Of a DNA stretch of 64,000 nt, positions 44,782 through 57,082 are shown one piece after another. Position numbers and translations under genes: made by a program. Where the stretch lies: positions 124,001 through 188,000 of the forward strand of contig MBPM02000108.1 of the NCBI GenBank assembly GCA_001695595.3, given 5' to 3'. The stretch comes from Plasmopara viticola (taxonomy: Eukaryota > Oomycota > Peronosporomycetes > Peronosporales > Peronosporaceae). Below the pieces are notes generated by a model. That model saw nothing but the letters and a program-made list of their open reading frames with translations, made no database searches and was not told the origin of the DNA. Each line of letters opens with the position of its first letter. Positions within the stretch are counted from its first letter, which is position 1.

Positions 44782-47700
44782 AATTGTTGAGTCAAAGAAG
44801 TGCCAGAATAAGCCGAAATTTTTGTAGTGATAATTAAGTGACTTGGGTATATTTAGACAAATATTAAGGAAGAGCTTTTGCAAGCGAATTATCTGAGGGG
44901 CCATGATGTTGAATTACAAGTGCGCAATCATTTCACACACAAGTAATTATGCACACAAGTCACAAGCACAAACACATGCAGCTGGCTTCTTCATCAACGC
45001 TTACAGATACTCGTTGTCGAATGAACATTTAAATGAATAGACTATTTATCCACTTAAATGTATGTAACTTTAAGCAGAAAGAAGAGACAGGATTGTTCTT
45101 CCGAGGGCGACGGTATTGCTTAATGCTTTTAACAAAGATTTAAGCCGGTGAAATTGTTAACTTTAGTATCTATGGAATGGCTACGGATCTCATAATTTGT
45201 TGTCGCTGTGAAAATTCGACTTTATCATCGTACATGCTCACTTGATCTCCAAACTCATCGAAAACGCAAAAAAAAAATTTTGCACGCACCACATTAAAGG
45301 TACGATATTGATTCTAATATTTTTTCCGATAGAGTCTCGCACATGGAGCTATTGTATGACCAGTTTATTGTGCCAAGAGCTGAACTTTCCACGATTGAAT
45401 CCTGAAAAACTCAGCTTAGAATTGTCCGATCAATCGATCTCGAAATCATCTGCCCTCTTAATTCGGCATTTAAAAGCAACGCACATATGGAAAGTAAACA
45501 GGCAAAATCTTTGCGCGATTGATGCTATCGTATGCACAGTATCTTTGTAGGTACACTCGGATTATGATAGCAGAATCATACGAGCGCCTATACTAAGGCC
45601 AGAATTAAGTACTAGCTTCACCTTACGCTAAATATAGATTCGGGGCTGATTTATTCATTCGTCAAAATGATATAGCCGACCAACAGCTGACTGTCTGATC
45701 ACACACCGACCTTTTGTAGTAAGGCCAAAAAGGGATGCATCACACCCATTTCTCTCCCTTTAAATGTATTTCAAGTCTTAGTATGAGTTGTAGCCAACTA
45801 ATATGTAAAGCTTTAGCTTTTCGTGAAAAGGAGCTTGGAAGGGCAAATGGCTACAGATCCACAACACCGGTATTAGTACCTGGTAGTCGCATCGTAATCT
45901 TCTTGCACGTCTCCCGTGTTCAAATGGTTGTCACAGAAACTATCTTTTGTGAGAAATTTGACCACAAACGTTAAAATTGTGTCTGCATTTTGTTGTTACC
46001 AACATTCAATAGAGTTAGCTAGTAGATCGAGCGTCCCATCTCTAAATTGATTTACGGAGTCTCATCACGAGTGCTATCATGTATCGTATTGAAGGCGAAC
46101 ACCAAACGTTCCTCATGTTCATCCCAACCTCGTTTACTTTTTGCGTAAAACAGGGTTTTCATCATTCATTTGGCAATAACATTGGCTTTAAGACGGTCAT
46201 CATAGTTCGCTGTTTCTTTCTCGGCATGCGGTAAATATCCAGCAAAAATTGGGCATCGATTCAAGTTTTTGAAATTACTCCGCTAGCTCCAAATCAAATA
46301 AGCACATACTTTTTATACATTTGGCGATTGTAAAGTGGCCTTGGCCCACTTGCATGGCCATCGATCTGATAAATATAAGCAGATTGATCCGTTCCAAAAC
46401 TTATTTATTGCTTACGTGAGATTTGGGCAAGAGCGAGATATGTTCTATTCCAATTAACTAAAATTCGTACGATTTTTATTGGGCTCTGAGTGACCATTTC
46501 CTGCCTGTCATTCCACACTTTATCTCACATACTGTTGTATACTCCTGGACAGGTTGCTTCAGTAGAAAATGCATCTTAATCCGTTGGTATTCTTGGTACC
46601 CTCCCTACAAATCGATAGGTAAGGTAGCAGAATATTTTGTTGCATTATTATAAATATCTCATTAGTTCGACTCAATATTGTTTTCTCTAACGGAGGTTAA
46701 TCGTATAACAGTCCGTCCGTATCAGCTTCTGAGTCGCTAGCAACCATTCTATACGACCGATTCTTATCCGCACGAAGCCTACTAGATTTTCTTCTTTGGT
46801 ATGACATTAATTTGAATTTGTGTTGCTCTCAATCTTGAAATTAGTAAACTTGTTAGTCGTTGTATTACTTCTATAAGTAGCACTTTCGAGGCGTCTTGAC
46901 GACAAGGCCACAATTTGGTTGTCGAAGCTATGCGAGCAACAAGATATTTATCTTCGGCATCATAAGGTTCGGTGGTTGATTGCGTCGACTTGATACCTTC
47001 TGCCCATTTTGTAATGCTATGTTCACTAACCTGTCGGTGTTCAGGGTCAGCTTTTTGACATGTTGAGATTCATGCACCGGTCAAAAACTTGGCTGCTTTA
47101 GCCTACGTTGTCGAAGGCACGTAAGGCCAGGTGTACTGCACTTAATTTATTGCGCATCGGTCTGATCATCAGGCTGAAATCGCCACAGACATTCAACAGT
47201 CCCTCGCATATATTATCTGGCACATATTCAAGAGCAGACCGCGAAGCACTGCCGTACTTACTGATAGATCGTGTAGATACTTGTGCTTTGCTTTTGCAAG
47301 TTTCGACTTGGGTAACATCCGGAAAATCACACTGCTCACAACACCATCACAAAGAAGTCTTTTAAACCTATCAGATTTACGACTTCTCACAGATTAATTG
47401 TACGTGAAATCAACACGATGTGGTGGCGGACTTTAAATTGACGCCAAAAGAACCCAACGCTCTTCGGCAGAGAAATACTGCTCTATTTCTTTCTTTCAAT
47501 ATAACACATCCTATGACCATAGAATCCAATCAGAGATCCAACTGAAAAGTCTGACTTTCAGGCCAAAAGATCGGAAAATTATCGAGTGCTGGGTCAGTCA
47601 GTACCTAAATTTTTTGGAGTGATCAAAACCCAAAAATTCCAAACAACCGATTGTATTACACATAATTATTTTTGTGCATATCGCCGGCGTAAATGCACCT

Positions 47701-50649
47701 CAGTACAGCCAAGATTGTCTAATTGCTTGGGCAGAGTGTAGCCAATCCGGTCCGGAAGGCCGTTAGCCGAACGTTTTCAGCCTTTGTATTTCAGCAAGCT
47801 TGTCATCGCGTGAGTTCCATAGGTCGTTTGATACGTTCCTGCATACTCCTTCCTGCGATTTTTCTCACCGAGTCATCAATCTTGATGTCTTTTCTAGTCA
47901 TCTAGTATTTGCCTCTTACATATATTGCCATCTGTCAGATTCAGCAAAAAAACTTTTCGTGAAAGAAAATCTGGCATCTTAATCCGGCAGCTTTTATTGG
48001 GGCATGGTATACCGGGATCGTATTTAATTCAATACACAAATCGCTGATCAACCTTAGTGTTCATGATCTTAGTGTTTACTGGCTTGACAGGGAAACCGGT
48101 CCGGTGGTACACCACATCCATGACGTGATTATCAGAACAAATTTCTTATTTCCCGTAGGGAATAACATTCAGGTGATCAAACAATGCTCCAAATGGGTGT
48201 ATAATACTTATTTCTTTTTACTAAAGAAAATGCTTCTTTCCTATTTACTATCGAACTTAACTGCAATTTGTGTAAAATTAACCATCTATTACTACCTCAC
48301 CTGATAGCCTACTCGTTCATGCCATCCGTGGTACCAGTTTCTGCACATCCTCTTTATCATACACAGACACAACCTTGGAAATTTGATACGTGATCTCGCT
48401 CAGTGTGTGTCGGAAGACCAATGTTCGGCCACGGGCGTTTGTGACTCTCGAGACCTGAGATCTTAACTATCGCTTAGTACCTGGAAAAAGACATTATAGG
48501 ATTTCTGCATCTGAAAATTGCCAGTGTCACGGATCTCTTCGACATAATCAGTATCGACACGAGTCTCCAACATGGTGTCTGTTCGACACGAATTTTCAAA
48601 GGAGAGTTATGGTTTGTTCGGCTTGTGAGTGGCAATGTTGTGCGACACAAGTGGTGTGTCAAACGTCAATAAGAAATAAATTACAATTGCCAGATTGTAA
48701 AAATAGGACATTTATTTTAAAAAGCCAATAACTTCCCGACAGTTTCCGGTAATTTCCTGGCAGCCCCTGTTATGAGTTATCTGGAGAAGTTTGTATGATC
48801 TATTAAAAAAAATTGTCATCTCTAGCGTCCCCCCTGTTTTTATTCAATCGGAGAAATTCTTGGCACAAATTTGAATCTCAAAGACTGTGGCGTACCTCAA
48901 ACTCCCGCTCAATTCTTCAAATGTGAAAATTTGACTCCTATCTAGGAATTCAATCATCGCAATTCTCTCATATAAGGTGTGTTTTGATCCATCGCAAGAT
49001 TGAACCATCAGCGGTAACATCTTAATTCTACTGGAACAAGCGGGGGGGGGGTGGATCACAACAAAAGAATGTTGCTACATGACACATCGCTCTCGCTCAG
49101 TGACCTCGATGCAGCAGCAATAAATTATCACAGCCTTAAAACACACTATTGAAAGCTCTCATCTCTACGTCATGATCAGCATAAAACACCTCGCCGAGCT
49201 CACGTACACTTTGAAAATGCGAAGTCGGCGATTTATACTCATGCGCGCGCTCTAAATTATGGAATTAGAGCTTTGAGATTGGAGCGGTTACACTCGAAAT
49301 TTTTCTCGTTTTACAGCGCTCGGAAGCTGGTTGAGTCCTTCTCAAGCATCAAGCTCCGTGAACGCGTGCGTTCTAGTCAGAGAACGGACTGAAAAAGCAG
49401 GATTACACTTCAACTCAACAAGTCAACAACTTCCTCTTGGAGAGAAGAAGGACTTTTGCAGAGCACAACCACCAGCCATACCTTCATTGTTCGGCTCATC
49501 TTTGAGGAAGCGCTTTGGAGACAACAAAGCGACAGGCTGTTATCGACCTAACGCAAACAGGGGTACACCTAACCACATTTTAACATCGTTGCGGCAAAAT
49601 AATGCATGACTGTACGCTACGCCTCAAATTTCTACGACGTCCTACGCGCTCATTGGGTGGGATACTGGCTGGGAGGACGCCAATCCAGATCAGAGAGTCT
49701 TTCGGCAAATACTTTTTTTTCAACAGGATAGCTAGAACAGAGTCACGCATCTTTTTTGTATCGCGGACTGCGGAAGAAATCTGTTCAAAATATAGCCGCG
49801 GGAAGCTCTTGGACACAACGTACAGGCCAGATATTTACGGACTTCCTGGTCGATGGAACTGCGACAAACCACACCTTCACCTTTGCATATTGTTTCGTGC
49901 GCGGTGAAACAAGGAGCGACTACGGCTAGGCGGTGAGCAAGACTGAAGGCGAAGTTCGCAGAATTCCATATTTAGAAACCAGTGTCGTCACCGACCGCGA
50001 GCTTGCTCTTATCGCTACGTTCGAGAAATTGCTCCCAACAAGCAAGACAGTCTTGTGAAGTTGGCACATTAGCAAAACAAGGCTTGACTCTTAAGAGAGC
50101 CTTTTGGAGATTAACAATTTTGATACACGCTAGAACGCCGGCCGCATACGAGGCGCATCTGAAAGTGCACAGAGAATGGCGCTACCCCATATCATGCACT
50201 ACCTTATGCCAACCTGGCTTCAATACAAAGAAAAGCTTGTTAGTGCATGGCTGCTAGATGTCTTTCATTTAGGAAACACCGCCACGTCACGTGTGGATAG
50301 TGCTAATGCTGCACTGAAATGATGGATTGCTGTATCCATCAGTCATTTATTTCAACAAACGTACTGTACGCCGACTATCCCTTTTGCTTTTTCTTTTAGG
50401 CAACCTGCTGAATGTCAATAAAGCGATCAGCCTAGAGTGCGACTCTCAGCTGGCACTTGTCAATTACCATCACACAAAAGATGATGTATGACATGGACCA
50501 GTATTTGCATTGCTTGCGGGCAAAGTCTCCCTTGCTGCAATTAACGGTGCTTCCACCGGTAACAAATCCGCAACAACAATCCAGAGATGAGTTGTCGCGG
50601 CTTACTCAAATCGACCACGGAATACCCCTTTGCCCTTGACTTTCGATAG

Positions 50650-51130
50650 CGATCCGCTCAGCCTCTCATCGTGAAAGACCTCGACACGCAATGGTTGCTA
50701 CAAGCTCCAGTGTCTTTGGCTGTCTGCGCCGTCGCTCCGGAACGCTCCATGAGCGAAATGTTGTTTCAATTCTCGGAGGCTTGCAAAAACAAACCTCGCA
50801 ACATCAATTGTGTCGGATGCTTGGCGATTCCCACCGTGGAGGTTCCGCCACTTGCACCATCGCATGGCCGGCTGTCTGGGTCGACTCGGCGGCTCCCTTC
50901 TCAATTCGACAACGTGGAAATTGAAATCAGCGAGGTTCCATCACTCCGCAGATGTAGAGATTGCAAAGAGACAGGTTACAATGCACGATTTTGCCGGCAA
51001 CATACCATGACACTTGCTGTCACGACGGTACCATCAATCGGTAAGTGAACTGCTTTTGTAACGTGCCTGACACTTCCAAATCTCAATTTATACGCTTACT
51101 CTTTTAGATCAATCTACAGCATCTCATTAA
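50650..51130 (+). pseudogene. Possible MULE-type transposase C-terminus with altered zinc knuckle
   Basis: An open exon (50650-51040) follows a good acceptor (CTTTCGATAG), ends at a strong donor (GTAAGTGA) and joins in phase to a short last exon (51108-51130) ending in TAA. It encodes a Pro/Ser-rich stretch (APSHGRLSGSTRRLPS), then RRCRDCKETGYNARFC, which matches the terminal CCHC knuckle (C-x2-C-x4-H-x4-C) seen at the end of Mutator-like transposases and some plant MYB proteins, but with Tyr in place of His. Upstream, 49980-50640 contains similar protein-like pieces separated by plausible introns (for example AAYEAHLKVHREW, SLECDSQLALVNYHH) but no catalytic DDE segment I can name. It is either a decayed MULE or the tail of an unrecognised gene. 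Confidence 0.4.
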
Positions 51131-51515
51131 GTAGTAGATATAAACACTGCAAATAATTCTTGAAGATGTTTTTATAATTCTATTATACGTCGCTCAATTT
51201 ATGATGTGTATTCCACAAAATTGCGTAACAAGGAGGGCATCTAGTTCGGAAATTGAATTACTCCTATTGGATAAAACAGAGGGGGTACCGAGAAGATAAT
51301 ATATTACTTTCATTGGTTGATACAACTCCTATATAAAAACAGGTACCAAATAGTGCCGGGAAGGTAACGGTTCCCTATTTCCTTATCATAATAAATGTCA
51401 GGTATCTGGATTCACGCCTCTTCGAAAAGCGTTCAGATTTCAAATGTTGATGTGCGCGCCCCACTATGCACCTATTTGTCTCGAGATGTAGAAGCGAATT
51501 TCGTACATGCTGTGA

Positions 51516-51620
51516 GCGAGGAGGGAGAGGTTTACCTCATGCAAACGTGTACTTGTCCTTCTGTCAGGTTTCTGCGAGGAGGGAGAGGTTTACCTGTACT
51601 TGTCCTTCTGTCAGTTTTTT
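51516..51620. repeat. Two-copy tandem duplication, unit 58 bp
   Basis: Copy 1 starts at 51516 and copy 2 at 51574, both beginning GCGAGGAGGGAGAGGTTTAC and both containing TGTACTTGTCCTTCTGTCAG. Copy 2 lacks about 10 bp in the middle. A local slippage or unequal-exchange duplication. Confidence 0.9.
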
Positions 51621-51831
51621 TTGCTCCTCGATCTGCTATACATGTCCAAACTTTCGTGCTAATCGTAAGTAGATATAATCTTTAAGTCAAGAGGATAACG
51701 GTCGTTTTTGCACAAAATTTTAGCAGTGTGTTTTACACACTTACATATTCATCACATATTTTTTCCTCCAATAGACTTCGTTATCGACAGAAATGATAGT
51801 TTGGTTAAGCATATGACATCATAGAAATAGC

Positions 51832-52824
51832 ATGGAAAAGACTGAGCTATCTACTAACGCTTGGTACTACGTCCACAATCCCGCCTTTCCCTTTGAAAAT
51901 TATTTGAAGAAGACGTCGTACCATAAAAGCTCATGCCGTAAACCAGCGCCAAATCCTATCACAATGAGCGAAGGACCCGTGTCGACTTTGACTCTAGATA
52001 CTTCTCTGGAGCTGTTTGACTTTGATTGCAATTTGACCCACGAAGATCTTTGTGGTAATGTCGATGCACTGATCCGACAAGCGGCAGCAGTTGGCGTGAA
52101 GGAGATGCTAGTGCCTGGGGCTACCATAGAGGAGTCACAGCGAGCCATCAAGCTTTGCAGACAATACCCGACCAAGCTCTTTTCGACTGCAGGAGTGCAT
52201 CCTTACTATGCTCGAGTAATGCCGACAGACGAGGAGCTTACTATACTACGGAGTCTCGTTGACTTAAAGGAAGTCCGAGCAGTGGGGGAGTGTGGTCTTG
52301 ACTACTCGCTTAATTTTCCGATACCTGAGCTTCAGAAAAAGTGGTTTGCTGAGCAGCTTGTGATGGCCTGTGCACTTAAAAAACCGCTTTTCTTGCACGA
52401 ACGACTAGCGCACCAAGATTTTATCCGGCTTATTGATGAAGCAAAAGAAAAATTTAATGGATATTTCCCCCCGGCTGTCGTTCACTGCTTCACTGGTAGT
52501 GAGGAAGAGTTGAAGGTCTACATCGCGCGTGGGGACGACTGGTACATTGGTATCACGGGGTTCATATGCAAGAAGCAAGGTGTCGCCTTGAAAAAAATGG
52601 TAAAGCACGTACCGCTGAATCGTCTCGTACTTGAGACAGATGCACCATACATGGGATTCTCCAAATGTCGACGTGCTGAGCTTTTTGGTCTTAATAAACA
52701 GTATCCAAATGTGCCCAGTGCCATGCCGTTAGTGGCTGAAGCTGTAGCGTGTGCCCTAGGCCGCTCGACGCAGGAAATTGCTTGCCTAACTCGAGCCAAT
52801 GCCCGTCGATTTTTGCGCCTGTAG
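51832..52824 (+). CDS. TATD: TatD-family metal-dependent deoxyribonuclease
   Basis: The frame gives 330 residues from 51832; an alternative ATG at 51964 (MSEGPVSTLTL) gives 286 residues, closer to the 260-300 typical of TatD, and the first 44 residues have no recognised function, so either start is possible. TatD enzymes are TIM-barrel 3'-5' exonucleases or DNases acting in repair and apoptosis-like DNA breakdown. Motifs in order: FDFDCNLTHE (family DIGxNLT), STAGVHPYYA, VGECGLDYSLNF (metal-binding Glu), LFLHERLAH (family FMHCRDAH), VVHCFTGS (metal-binding His), YIGITGFICKKQG, LVLETDAPYM (catalytic Asp). All key metal ligands are present. Intronless. Intact to the final TRANARRFLRL. Confidence 0.93.
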   Translation: MEKTELSTNAWYYVHNPAFPFENYLKKTSYHKSSCRKPAPNPITMSEGPVSTLTLDTSLELFDFDCNLTHEDLCGNVDALIRQAAAVGVKEMLVPGATIEESQRAIKLCRQYPTKLFSTAGVHPYYARVMPTDEELTILRSLVDLKEVRAVGECGLDYSLNFPIPELQKKWFAEQLVMACALKKPLFLHERLAHQDFIRLIDEAKEKFNGYFPPAVVHCFTGSEEELKVYIARGDDWYIGITGFICKKQGVALKKMVKHVPLNRLVLETDAPYMGFSKCRRAELFGLNKQYPNVPSAMPLVAEAVACALGRSTQEIACLTRANARRFLRL

Positions 52825-53114
52825 CTTCCACAATGAAGTTTGTAATGTTAACTTTCAATAAAGCTGACTTTATAGAATCTGAGTTGAATATTTACCATGC
52901 GCGTAATTTGAATTACCCGACTTTTAAAAGTCATGCAACAAAAATTTCGGCTTAGCTCTCTGCTAGTCCATTTAAATAAAAGATGTTCTTCGAGTGGAGT
53001 GATATTTTTTTCTTACAGTCTTCTATTAAATATGAACCTCGGCACTTCACTTTTGATGGGACTCATTATAGTGTTTATCTAATTTTCGTGTCCACGGTAG
53101 TCAACATTTTATGA

Positions 53115-53839
53115 CTAACTTATATGTGCCGTCTCGTCAGTTGAAGAGAAGCACTTAACGTCATTGCGCCGCCTGGCTCGCGTAGCTAATGGCATGTCGC
53201 TCGAAATAACCTTTGGGGTTGTGACCTCAACACCCATCGTAAGTGGGTAAGCTCGTCTTTTCGAGATTGCAGAGTTAGCGTATATCACATCATCGGAATT
53301 AAAATCTAAATTAATACTGTGCAGCGTAAGGTCCGTCGATCGTAATAGCTTCAATTTGAGTCGATGCATAATCATCATCACACGCAAAGCTTTGGCTTCG
53401 TCTTCAAAAGCAGCAATCACTGTCGTATCCTTCCAGTTTCGACGGCGCCATGTGCGCAATGCATGAATCCACTGGCCTTGAGCCACGACGGTAGAGGCAC
53501 CTAGTACAATGCGGATATGTGGGAGATGTCGGATTGGGCGATCCGTGTCGTGCATCGAGCGGACGGGGCACAACTCGACGCAAAAGCAATTAGGCGTCAA
53601 TCCACCGTCTACGGGCTGGACCAATACGCGGTGGCGAGTGAGAGAAAATTGACCCATAAAGCGTCCGTCCTTCTTGTCGTAATATTGAAGCAAGCCACCT
53701 TCTAGTTCAAAGTAGAGAGGATCCTGAGGTAATACGTGTAAGCGGATCAGCAACGGCACAAACATAAGACAGGATAACATTGACGAACCGCCTGTCGTCC
53801 AAAATCGTGAAGCAGCAAGTAGCCCTCGTAGTCCGCCAT
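53115..53839 (-). CDS. Small PH-domain protein, 2 exons
   Basis: Exon 1 (53839-53771) encodes MADYEGYLLLHDFGRQAVRQ, a typical first strand of a PH domain. A short intron (53770-53724, acceptor TTACCTCAG) leads to exon 2 (53723-53115), giving 225 residues in total. PH hallmarks: FELEGGLLQYYDKKDGRFMG (strands 2-3), a conserved Trp in the C-terminal helix (GQWIHALRTW). PH domains bind phosphoinositides or proteins and direct membrane recruitment. The remaining 90 residues are basic and Ser/Thr-rich with no named motif. The exact donor is uncertain because other GT sites lie nearby. The gene is convergent with the TatD gene. Confidence 0.75.
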
Positions 53840-54159
53840 GGTATAAGTATTGTACTGTAGTATTCTGCGCAGGCGTTTGATCGAACTCAGTATCAACACT
53901 TTAACGGCCTTTAAGCTATTTTTTTCGTACTGCGGCGTTCGCCTACGCGTCAGCCTGTCCTACTGAGGTATCTGGTCTGCCATACGGTTATTGAAATTTC
54001 AGCTGACGTACTTTATTATAATTAAGCTCGCATCAGAAAAGGGTTGTACAATTGTAAATTAGATGCTCTGAAAATTAATACAAGAGACCTGCCAGATTTT
54101 GTAAACGTGCATTTTTATTAACATTTGCGTAGGTGGCCAATAGCTTGCAAGTTAAAAGA

Positions 54160-54495
54160 TTATTTGTGTGAGCCCGAAAGCGGCAAGGAGTCATAAACAC
54201 GCAGACAGCTCAAAGCTGAGCCTAGGAGGGCATCAAGAATGATCACCGGCTCACATGTTTGGCGTTGTAAGTCTCCACCGCGCAATACAAGTTCGCGCGT
54301 TTGCGCCGTTGTAATCGGTGACACGACAGCAGTGGTTACGAAATAGGTCTTGATTCCGAAATTGAAGAGAACTTTGCACAGCGAAAGCGTGCAGGAAGAT
54401 ACATATATATGATCTTTTAATAAATTACCGTTCAGTATTTTATATCTCGAAGTGTGCACTAAACTATTTGTTTGCCGTAAAACTGGTTCCACCAA
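54160..54495 (-). CDS. Hypothetical protein or terminal exon, 111 codons
   Basis: The frame has protein-like composition (NFGIKTYFVTTAVVSPITT; PVIILDALLGSALSCLRVYD) and ends in a stop, but the first in-frame codon is not a convincing start and no family is recognised. A GTAATT donor and pyrimidine-rich acceptor inside its 5' half suggest that it could be the last exon of a longer gene upstream on this strand. It lies 320 bp 5' of the PH-domain gene on the same strand. Confidence 0.3.
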   Translation of the reverse strand: MVEPVLRQTNSLVHTSRYKILNGNLLKDHIYVSSCTLSLCKVLFNFGIKTYFVTTAVVSPITTAQTRELVLRGGDLQRQTCEPVIILDALLGSALSCLRVYDSLPLSGSHK

Positions 54496-57020
54496 AAGTA
54501 ATCTATCTACACACTAAAGTCAATTTTGCAATAGTACATTTGAACAAAGAAATCAATCAGTCTTGGTTTTCAGTCTCCCGGAATTAGGCAGATACAGAAC
54601 GAAGGTCGAAGACCTCAACTTACGCTTTAGTATACTAAATTCTATGGCAGCGAAGCTGGACCTTGCTTCACTTATCATTTAAGGCTTTCGAGCGGATAAA
54701 CAAACTCCAATTCGAAACTCTACGTAACAACTTGTTACGTCATCCCCTACAAAGGCTTGAAATACAGTCGATAGCATGCTATCTATATCTCGTTGGCTTT
54801 AAGTATTAAGCCAATTTAGCCACAACGGTCACCAAGAAGATAGCAAAGAACTTTTTATCAGCCGCATCTAGCAAAAGCCAAGATAACTTCCACGAGAATT
54901 GCTTCCATGTTAGTTGTATCGGCTTCAAAGGGGCCTCTACACCAAAAGGAACCTCTTCGCCGAATTTTTTGCATATAACAAAGACTACTTCGCAATGAAC
55001 GCTGCACCTACCACCTGCACAGTGGTAAGAGAGCTTGAAAAGATCGCCCATTACAGGGACACTGACCTAAGGAAAGCTTTGAAATGGCCTCCCACTTCAC
55101 TGTGGCAAAAGAATGTGCGTCTATAGTTCCATCTCGTTCGGTAGCTCGAGACACCTCCGCCTTTAGGCGATGATAGATCTTCCGTCTACCTTCCCGATCT
55201 GGAAAAATACTCACCCGACAAAACAAAAGCAATGAGGTCAAGAGGCAATGTCTTGACCTGAGTTGCTCTAATTGATGGAGATAAAAGAAAGCTAAGGACA
55301 ACAACCCTCGATACTTTCCTCGCCCTGAGCATAGTGTGCTAGAAGCTATGAGAATCGCCTATCGCCGTGTACATCCCGTGAGAGGTCTAGACAGCGGTTC
55401 GTGAGAAGCTAGGAAACAAGGGTGGCTGGCACATGTCATAGGCACAACTTTAGGTATCGTCGCCCTCTCGGCTATCTTGAAGACCAATTTTGCGATCAAA
55501 ATTAGAACGTCAGGGGATAACAACTCGAAGCCCGACTTGTTGACCAAACCACTTGAGCTAAGGTTGGCGATAGCTCAACTTTAAAATGTTCACGAGAAAT
55601 GCTCCGAACGTAAGCTACAAGCTTTTATATAGAGTCAAATCTAACATACTGCAGAAGATCGCAGCTAGCGTACAAAATAATTAGTGATTCCTGTTTAGAT
55701 TGCTGCGTCGTTGAGTAGATTTGCAGTAGCCATTCGAATACTTCCAGCGAGTTCTGTAACGAGAGAAAACTTCTTTGCTTTGTAGATTATTTTTAGTGTT
55801 TGCATCACAATGCAAATCACATGGAGGTGTCGTTGGCCTTGGCAGTCAAGATGCGTTGAAGAACGCTACTCTCGCCTAAAGTTTTGCTGATTCTTCTCCG
55901 TGAGCAGCAGCAATTTGTGTGCGGCCAAAAAGAAGCGCCTGAGGTCGTTTACAGGTTTAGTTCTGGTGGGCAGACCGCAGCCTTTTCAAGCCATTTGTGG
56001 ATGATATGAACTTTCTTTAACCATGTGAATCATAATCTTGACAATTAAGTGGACAACCGCGTAACTGGTACGGTGTCAAATTTGCGATGGAAAGTCGCTA
56101 TAATTTCATACCAGCAAGAGACTCGGCCGACTATTATAAATTGCACAAGTCTATGCGGGTGTTCTCAGCCGCCGTATAGCCACCCGTACTTGCTTCACCT
56201 GCAAAGGCAAAAAATTATCCAGATTTACACAAGACTTGGAGTCCTGGGAGTCGAAATACAGTTTTAATTGCTTTGATTCAATTGTAGGGTGCGTCAACAT
56301 TGTATAAGGGAAGCCAGCAGTATCCCAAAAACTTTATTTCATTTAATAAAGCTACTTATCTTTTTATTTCCATGCTTGCCCAAAAATGATTTTGCTTATC
56401 TTAAGGAGGTACAATCGCATCTATTGCTCCTCTAATTACGGTCGGCCAACTCTCTGCAAAGTGCAATTGCAGCTTAAGCAAGGAAGCGGTCACAGACTAG
56501 AGACATGATTAAAAGTTTTTTTAGTCTTCCCCTACTTATCATATGCTTTGAAAGTCGCACAGCTCCATCATATCTTAGCCTATTTGCATTGAAAAGTTTT
56601 GAGCACAGAGATACGAGAAATGCATCGTTAGAAGCATATTTTACGAAGCGGCTCACGAGTAGAGCGCTTCAGCACACATACTGCGTAGTGTGACAGCCTC
56701 GTTGTTTTTTTTGTAAATCAATATAGTGGAACAAGGGCTAAATGCACCATTTAGCTAAAAAGACAAATACCACTATGCCCGTGTTGATATTAAAAACAAC
56801 GTTGCGGCTTATACTTAATTTACAGGCAGTTGGTACTGACAGACTTTGTAACAGAGCCGTGAGCCGTGTGCTCGACCCATCAGCAGGTCTTACATAGTTG
56901 GCTTCTAATTATGCATGTGGATCCATCAATATACTGTGGAAATTGAGAAGGACGCTATCCATCTGTCAAAATGGTTGCTGATTAAAGCATCATGTGCCTT
57001 TAGAGCTATATCGTATTTCA

Positions 57021-57082
57021 GGTCTTTGTCGCTAGGGGCGATGGATTTGCCGGTCTTTGTCGCTAAGGGCGATGAATTTACC
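57021..57082. repeat. Two-copy tandem repeat, unit 31 bp
   Basis: GGTCTTTGTCGCTAGGGGCG at 57021 is repeated at 57052 as GGTCTTTGTCGCTAAGGGCG, and the rest of the unit matches apart from two substitutions. Confidence 0.9.

Larger units (their letters stand above)
44782..51831. other. Gene desert with transposase-like remnant and repeats
   Basis: About 7 kb of AT-rich DNA with no intact conserved gene. A run of 10 G lies at 49042-49051. The C-terminal transposase-like exons at 50650-51130 and a partial tandem duplication at 51516-51620 are listed separately. From 45 to 49 kb I see only short, motif-free frames. Confidence 0.55.

Noticed and set aside
44165..44827. 220-codon plus-strand frame across Rtf2
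   Set aside because: Antisense shadow of the Rtf2 coding sequence, rich in Ser/Phe from Lys codons read backwards.
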